Origin: Silene latifolia
Lineage: Eukaryota > Streptophyta > Magnoliopsida > Caryophyllales > Caryophyllaceae
NCBI RefSeq assembly: GCF_048544455.1
Contig: NC_133526.1
Span: forward strand, 9,750,001 to 9,814,000
Length of the DNA stretch: 64,000 nucleotides
Direction: 5' to 3'
Under the pieces are notes generated by a model. The model worked only from the letters and a program-made list of their open reading frames with translations. It did no database searches and was not told where the DNA came from. The translations under genes and the position numbers were made by a program. Position 1 is the first letter of the stretch. Each line of letters opens with the position of its first letter. Positions 58,728-64,000 of this stretch are shown one piece after another.

Positions 58728-59700
58728 TGATGTCCTTGCTTGAATCCTCCTTGCGGTCTCCCGAAACGATGAACAAGCGAGGGCTCGGCTTTGGCCGAGC
58801 GTACTCACTCCGACGCTCAAGTCAGTAAACTTAGAGAGAAGTTGTTGTAACCTGGCTAAGAGTGTATTGTAGAGAGATAAGGAAGATATTACCAGATGAA
58901 TAGTGGTTATTAGGTCAATTTGTGGATCTCCTCCTCAATGAAGATTGAGGAGTATTTATAGGCTTTCACCCTTTGTCACGTAGTGGCCAAGTGGCTATCA
59001 GTGAAAAGATCGTTATACCCTCGGCCGATGGACCCGTGGCGGGCTCGCCGAGGGTCTTGGATATGAGTACGCAGATATGTGTCCCGGGCTGGCTAGTTGT
59101 CCTGCCGAGACCCAGTGTGACAGCCGATGGGCTTCACCGGCTAGACTGTCTAAGTCGTTGACTTTCTTTGTGAATACCCTTGACCTTGCTCAATGTGTTG
59201 ACTTGTCGGCGGTGCGAATATGCCCCATCACTTTGCCCCCAGCGTAGTCTATGCCGTGGTATGGGCTTCGATGTATGTGAACGTATATTCTGCGTAAGTA
59301 TTTTTGCAAAATTTTTGGTATCGGCTTCTTCTGAAGCATCGGCGTGGTTCTTGTTAGGCCGTACCATATATCCCCCCTCCACATGGATGCGTAAAGGGTA
59401 TCCGATGTGGGAAATAATATGACGCTGGCCGAGACCAGGGCTGAGAGTGCCGGTCATTTTTGATTGCCCCGGCCGTGCTTCATGGCTTGGTCGATCATGT
59501 AGCCGGCGGAGAGCGAGGCGCCTAGGATTTTGTTGAGGGAGATGAACAGGCGAAGATATGTGAATGGGCGTGTTGAATACGCTTGGTAACTGTAGCATTG
59601 ATTGACATTCAACTGTTGCAACGATTGACATTCCGTGGTTGCATGTCTGACACGTGTCCGCTTGCTGATTGGTTGACGCTTCATGGGCTGTGCCCTGATT
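58728..59700 (-). mobile_element. 3' LTR of the Retand-like element (approximate)
   Basis: The left edge, TGATGTCCTTGC at about 58728, and a minus-strand TATA near 58950 suggest U3-R-U5 running leftward. The inner edge against the antisense gene's TATA (about 59725) is not fixed. Confidence 0.45.
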
Positions 59701-59721
59701 GGTCCTTCTTCATGGGCTTTT

Positions 59722-59735
59722 CCCTATAAATAGGG
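59722..59735 (+). promoter_or_regulatory. TATA-like box for the antisense frame
   Basis: CCCTATAAATAGGG on the + strand, 230 bp before the antisense open frame and followed by a pyrimidine-rich leader. It is palindromic, so the direction is inferred from the frame. Confidence 0.5.
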
Positions 59736-59959
59736 TAGTTACTCCGTGATTTTGGCCATTTACTTTCATTTCCTCAAATTTTCAAAAATTCTCCCAAAAT
59801 CTTTCTCTCTTTAAACTTTCAAGGGCTTTCTATTCTTCCAATCTTCGGTCTTCGATCCGGCGTGTGTATTTCTTCAAGGTAATCAAACAAATTTTCTTTT
59901 ATGTAACTCTTGTTTGATTTCTTGCAGATCGGTTTGGGCGGGATCTGTCTGAGAAGGAC

Positions 59960-61336
59960 TTGAAGAGGCTAGGGCTTGACAAGGACGGGAAGGTTGTCGA
60001 TCTGCGTCCTACGGCTGATTCGAAAGATCGAAGGCTATCCCCCAACGAAATCATGGAAAAGCAGACTAGGGGGTTGGATCAGGAGACGGCCCATGCACGG
60101 GTTCTTGTAGGCGTGCCGAAAAGGTCGAAGAAGGCGGCGTCCAAGTCGGCGGCGGTTTCAACGCCAACTCCCTCTTCGCCCCCGGTGGTCCAAAAGGATC
60201 ATGTGGAGGTGATCAACATTACTGAGGAGGAGGTGACCGCTGCTAAGGTCCCTTCTCCGAAGAAGAGGAAAGACCCACCGTCTGCTTCCACCGATGCCGG
60301 GGAGAAGCCTGCCTCTACCAGCCCTCCAAAAAAGAGGGTCCAAACTGGTACGGATCTAACTTGTGGTTCGGATTTAGCCGGTTCGTTGGGCGTTCCTGAT
60401 GACAGACTTTCTGATGTGCCAATGCACGGTGACATGGATGCCCTGTGTAAATTTTTTGTAGATACATCATCGGCAGCCGGCGTTCTCACTGAACGGCAAG
60501 CAGGGAAGCAGCCTGAAAAGACGATTGAGAAGGCGGGTGACAAGAATGTCACCGTTGACTCCTCACCCCAGAAGGCTACTCCTACCGAGCTCGTGGCGGA
60601 GGGTGAGAGAATATATAAGAGGTTGGGGAAATGGAGCCGTCTAGCCGCCTCCCTCATCATGGAGCAGGAAAAGGCCGCGTCCCAATCTGGGCCATTGATT
60701 GCAAAGCTCAAGCTTGATCTCTCTGCCGCGAGAGGGGAAGCCGGTAAGGCTAAGCTGGATCTTCGTGTCGCCGAGAAGCGTGCGGAGGAGGCTGAGAAGC
60801 TGCTGAAGGCCGAGAGGGCCAAGGTTGAGGAGGCTGATGGCGCCACGGCCAAGATGATGGAGGAACTGGAGAGGTATAAGGGTGCCTACGACGCCGTGGT
60901 TGCCAAGAGGGGCGAGTGGGAGGATCGGTTCCAGAAGCAGGCGGAGGTGCTCAGGGACACACAGGCTATCCTTGCTCAAAAAGAGAAGGATATTGACATG
61001 CTTCAAGATGATCTCCTCCCAAAAATGTGCGTTCAATTCCGGGACCAGGCCGAGGAGTTTGCCAAGGCGGCAATCAGAAAGCTCGATCCCGACGGCGTTT
61101 TCCCGTGGGATAAATATGACCAGCTCCTGGATGAGATGGCTGAAGCTGCGGAAGCAGCGGCCGCTGAGAAGGCGGAGGCGGCGAAGGCAGCTCAGATAGC
61201 GTTGGCCAAGACGGCCTATGATGCAAAGGAGGCCGAAAAGGAGGCCGAGAGGCTAAAGGTGCCTGAAAATGTCGAGCCTTCTCTTGAGCCGGGCACCGTG
61301 GATGCTGCTTCCGATGGAGGGGAGCAACAGGCATAG
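59960..61336 (+). CDS. Antisense open frame of the Retand-like element
   Basis: An open frame of about 458 codons on the strand opposite to pol, between pol and the LTR. It does not begin with ATG (first codon shown is TTG) and stays open upstream to an acceptor-like TTGCAG near 59927, so its true start is elsewhere. The N-terminal third is Ser/Pro/Lys-rich (SKSAAVSTPTPSSPPVVQKD). Residues about 230-430 are Ala/Glu/Lys-rich with heptad spacing, a likely long coiled coil. Retand elements of Silene are known to carry extra frames in this position and orientation; their function is unknown. It has no similarity I can name to gag or pol. Confidence 0.65.
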   Translation: MKRLGLDKDGKVVDLRPTADSKDRRLSPNEIMEKQTRGLDQETAHARVLVGVPKRSKKAASKSAAVSTPTPSSPPVVQKDHVEVINITEEEVTAAKVPSPKKRKDPPSASTDAGEKPASTSPPKKRVQTGTDLTCGSDLAGSLGVPDDRLSDVPMHGDMDALCKFFVDTSSAAGVLTERQAGKQPEKTIEKAGDKNVTVDSSPQKATPTELVAEGERIYKRLGKWSRLAASLIMEQEKAASQSGPLIAKLKLDLSAARGEAGKAKLDLRVAEKRAEEAEKLLKAERAKVEEADGATAKMMEELERYKGAYDAVVAKRGEWEDRFQKQAEVLRDTQAILAQKEKDIDMLQDDLLPKMCVQFRDQAEEFAKAAIRKLDPDGVFPWDKYDQLLDEMAEAAEAAAAEKAEAAKAAQIALAKTAYDAKEAEKEAERLKVPENVEPSLEPGTVDAASDGGEQQA

Positions 61337-61720
61337 GGAGACGGGCGGTCGTCACCAGACTCACCCGGCATCTCGGATAGCCTTAGCTGTTCGGGGGCCA
61401 ACTATTGAGCCTTTCCTCCCTGCCATCTTTTGGCGCTTCAATTGACATGCTTGTAATCTTTTGCTTTTCTTTTCCCTTGTTTGTAAAAACTTTCTTGGTA
61501 GGTTGCGTTTAGGCTTACCCCTATGGGGACGGCCGTCGTCTGTATTCTTCTTACAACTCTTTTAACAAAGTTTATCCTTTTGGCCTTTGGCTTGGCCGAG
61601 GCATTGATCAAACATCTTTGTTTGTCCTTTTTGCGTTATTAATTGAGTGCCTTCGTTTTTACCTTTGGTATGGCCGAGGCAGTTCGAATGTATATCTCAA
61701 CTGCGTAACGTCTTTGGTGT

Positions 61721-62660
61721 ACTGACCGGTGCGTCCCCGTCGCTCTCGGCAAGTTGCGGAGGTAACGGGGGTTACGGCTCGATAGCAATTCTTCTAGCGT
61801 ACCGGTCATTGTGTCCCCGTCGCTCTCGGCCAATTGCCAAGGTAACGGGGTTATGGCTCGGTAGCAATTCTTCTAGCGTACCGGTCATTGTGTCCCCGTC
61901 GCTCTCGGCCAATTGCCAAGGTAACGGGGTTATGGCTCGATAGCAATTCTTCTAGCGTACCGGTCATTGTGTCCCCGTCGCTCTCGGCCAATTGCCAAGG
62001 TAACGGGGTTATGGCTCGGTAGCAATTCTTCTAGCGTGCACGGTCATTGTGTCCCCGTCGCTCTCGGCCAATTGCCAAGGTAACGGGGTTATGGCTCGGT
62101 AGCAATTCTTCTAGCGTACCGGTCATTGTGTCCCCGTCGCTCTCGGCCAATTGCCAAGGTAACGGGGTTATGGCTCGGTAGCAATTCTTCTAGCGTACCG
62201 GTCATTGTGTCCCCGTCGCCCTCCAATTGCCAAGGTAACGGGGTTATGGCTCGGTAGCAATTCTTCTAGCGTACCGGTCATTGTGTCCCCGTCGCTCTCG
62301 GCCAATTGCCAAGGTAACGGGGTTATGGCTAGGTAGCAATTCTTCTAGCGTACATCGGTCATTGTGTCCCCGTCGCTCTCGGCCAATGCCAAGGTAACGG
62401 GGTTATGGCTCGGTAGCAATTCTTCTAGCGTCTTATCATTGTGTCCCCGTCGCTCTCGGCCAATTGCCAAGGTAACGGGGTTATGGCTCGGTAGCAATTC
62501 TTCTAGCGTACGGTCATTGTGTCCCCGTCGCTCTCGGCCAATTGCCAAGGTAACGGGGTTATGGCTCGGTAGCAATTCTTCTAGCGTACCGGTCATTGTG
62601 TCCCCGTCGCTCTCGGCCAATTGCCAAGGTAACGGGGTTATGGCTCGGTAGCAATTCTTC
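61721..62660. repeat. 79-bp tandem repeat, about 12 copies
   Basis: Unit contains GTCCCCGTCGCTCTCGGCCA, then CCAAGGTAACGGGGTTATGG and AGCAATTCTTCTAGCGTAC. Twelve copies counted by the GTCCCCGTCG core, spaced 79 bp with small length changes. The first copy is the most divergent, and the seventh and ninth to eleventh have small indels. It lies between pol and the antisense frame. Confidence 0.92.
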
Positions 62661-62769
62661 TTTTTGGGTGGCGATTATGGAGGACAGGCACTTGGATGGA
62701 AAACTTGGTTGTTTCTTCATTTAAGATCACGCGTTGGGGTGTCCACATTGGGTTTGGACACCTCCGCCG

Positions 62770-63243
62770 CTATACAAAGTACTTTCTTAAGTTGTCGGTG
62801 TTCCAATGGCTCATCAAAGGCACACCCTCCATGTCCGTCGGCCGGTATGTACCCGGTCTCATTTCTTCAATCACCCGATAGGGACCCTCCCGATTGGCCG
62901 TTAGTTTACCATGAATATTTCCTTTGTTGGTGGCGGCCGACTTTCTTAGACTAGATCTCCTACTTTTAAGTCCCTCTTGTGGACTCTTCGGTTTGTAGGC
63001 TCTTCTCATCCGGTTTTGGTATCTTGCCAAGTTGAGGCGTGCCGTATCTCGGCTTTCTTCGACTAGATCTAGGGAGGCTTTAAGGCCTTCCTCATTTTCG
63101 ACTGGATTAAAGGTAGCCGTTCGAATGTCGGCACCGCTTTCAATTGGTAGGATCGCTTCGGATCCGTAGACTAAATGGAAGGGAGTGTACCCGTTGCTTC
63201 TTTCTCGGTGGTCCGTAGGGACCACAGACGCCGGGTAACTCAT
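62770..63243 (-). mobile_element. Integrase C-terminal part of the Ty3/gypsy pol
   Basis: Contains RSNGYTPFHLVYGSEAILPI, the end of the integrase core typical of Ty3/gypsy, then a basic stretch and GPYRVIEEMRPGTYRPTDME with a final HWNTDNLRKYFV, the usual C-terminus of Tat-lineage pol. Part of the element at 58728-64000. Confidence 0.8.
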
Positions 63244-63468
63244 CGGCCCATCTTCCTTTAAGGTCTTCCACCGTCTTCTTCAAACCGTGAGGATTGTCTT
63301 ATTGGTCGCCTCCGCTTTGTCCGTTGCTCTGTGGGTGGCGACGGAGGAATACGCATACTTGATGCCAAGCTCTTCTAACCGATTCATTATCGGTCACTCC
63401 AAAATTCTCGGCCGTGGTCAAATACCATGACTTGGGGCAATCCAAAACGGGTTATAACATTTTCCCAG

Positions 63469-63990
63469 TTACCTTTCGACGGCCGTGGGGTCTTTGCCGA
63501 TCGCTGCTACGGCTTCAACCCATTTGGTGAAGTAATCAACGGCGACGATCAGGAACTTCCTTCCTCCGGAGGCCGTTGGAAACGGCCCTAGCATATCCAT
63601 CCCCCACTGTGCGAAAGGGAGAGGGCTAAGCACCGGTTGTAGGTCTCGGGAAGGAGCATGTATCACCGGGCATGCATCGGCGGTTCGTGCACTTCTTGGT
63701 CTTTGTTCTGGAGTCTTGAAGCATGGTGGGCCAGAAGTAGCCGGCTCGGAGAGCTTTGTGGGCTAGTGTTCTTGCCCCCATGTGGTGTCCGCATATGCCC
63801 TCGTGAATCTCTCGTCAGATAGCTTAGCTCTGCGTCGGTCGGGCCGACACATTTCAAGAGTGGTCTTATTACGGACCTTCCGTACGCTTCCCCTTCGAAT
63901 ACCAAGTACCGCGGAGATCCTTTTGAGCTTAGCCGAGAGATTGCGGTTATCCCAGAACTCACTTGTGAGTTTGTATTTCATTATCGGAGT
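63469..63990 (-). mobile_element. Integrase zinc-binding region and core of the Ty3/gypsy pol
   Basis: FAQWGMDMLGPFPTASGG and FLIVAVDYFTKWVEAV are integrase core motifs with the first catalytic Asp. Further right, on the minus strand, the zinc-binding region is recognisable in pieces. The element continues beyond the window. Confidence 0.8.
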
Positions 63991-64000
63991 CATCCACGTC

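Larger units (their letters stand above)
58728..64000 (-). mobile_element. Ty3/gypsy (Retand-like, Tat lineage) element, partial, broken
   Basis: Read on the minus strand from the right edge: integrase zinc-binding region and core (63469-63990), integrase C-terminal region (62770-63243), a 79-bp tandem repeat (61721-62660), an open frame on the opposite strand (59960-61336), and an LTR at the left with its own TATA (CCTATAAATACTCC, about 58950 on minus). This order is the published layout of Retand in Silene. The LTR limits are approximate and the other LTR lies outside the window. It is broken, with several breaks in the part seen. Confidence 0.8.

Noticed and set aside
60199-60852. Minus-strand frame of 217 codons opposite the Retand antisense frame
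   Set aside because: GC-rich shadow with Ser/Ala-rich composition and no motif.
62345-62651. Open frames on both strands with repeated peptides
   Set aside because: An artefact of the 79-bp tandem repeat, whose near-3n spacing keeps frames open.
61721-62660. Regularly spaced repeats resembling a CRISPR array
   Set aside because: The units are contiguous 79-bp tandem copies without unique spacers, in plant DNA inside a Ty3/gypsy element.

Overview
This window looks like repeat-rich, intergenic nuclear DNA of a flowering plant (eudicot). The evidence is PR-10/Bet v 1 genes, a pectin methylesterase/invertase inhibitor gene, a nuclear copy of plastid rbcL, and plant-type CACTA, L1, Helitron, hAT, Mutator-like, Stowaway, Ty1/copia and Ty3/gypsy elements. 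The element at the right end resembles Retand of Silene: it has a 79-bp tandem repeat and an open frame antisense to pol. Caryophyllales is therefore my best guess, held with low confidence.

The backbone is a tandem array of a segment carrying a PR-10 gene, always on the + strand. Unit A has PR-10a at 8723-9208. Unit B (about 12.4-36.1 kb) has PR-10b at 33803-34288. Unit C (about 37.6-47.3 kb) has PR-10c at 46230-46832. Unit D (about 50.3-54 kb) has PR-10d at 52260-52745. A fifth relic, unit E (about 54.2-55.9 kb), keeps only upstream sequence. The encoded proteins are 161 aa and nearly identical. Only PR-10c keeps an intron, which reads as a GC-AG intron. A single-exon PMEI-like gene (36775-37305) lies between units B and C.

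Because the units are paralogous, many insertions can be dated against an intact empty site elsewhere in the window. The largest nest is in unit B: a small Helitron (13626-29287, minus) was hit by an L1 LINE (13882-29155, 12-bp target duplication), which was hit by a 9.6-kb CACTA element (17576-27209) with a broken tnp2 transposase, a Transposase_24-like gene and a Ulp1-like protease. The 5' leader of PR-10b was split by a 2.24-kb antisense retrocopy of a TPR-protein gene with a 16-bp target duplication. A young Ty1/copia element (42497-45991) sits about 230 bp upstream of PR-10c.

Left flank (1-6.3 kb): a Helitron 3' end, a Mutator-like MITE carrying a CACTA MITE, an rbcL NUPT (about 2.43-4.23 kb) and a 1.7-kb non-autonomous CACTA. 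Right flank (55.9-64 kb): an L1 ORF1, a CACTA-like terminus with GTGACGG subterminal repeats, a poorly characterised stretch, then the Retand-like Ty3/gypsy element on the minus strand, running off the window.

Likely functional host genes are the PR-10 copies and the PMEI gene. Everything else looks like mobile DNA, a pseudogene or unassigned AT-rich sequence. All assignments come from reading motifs by eye; no database search or alignment program was run.
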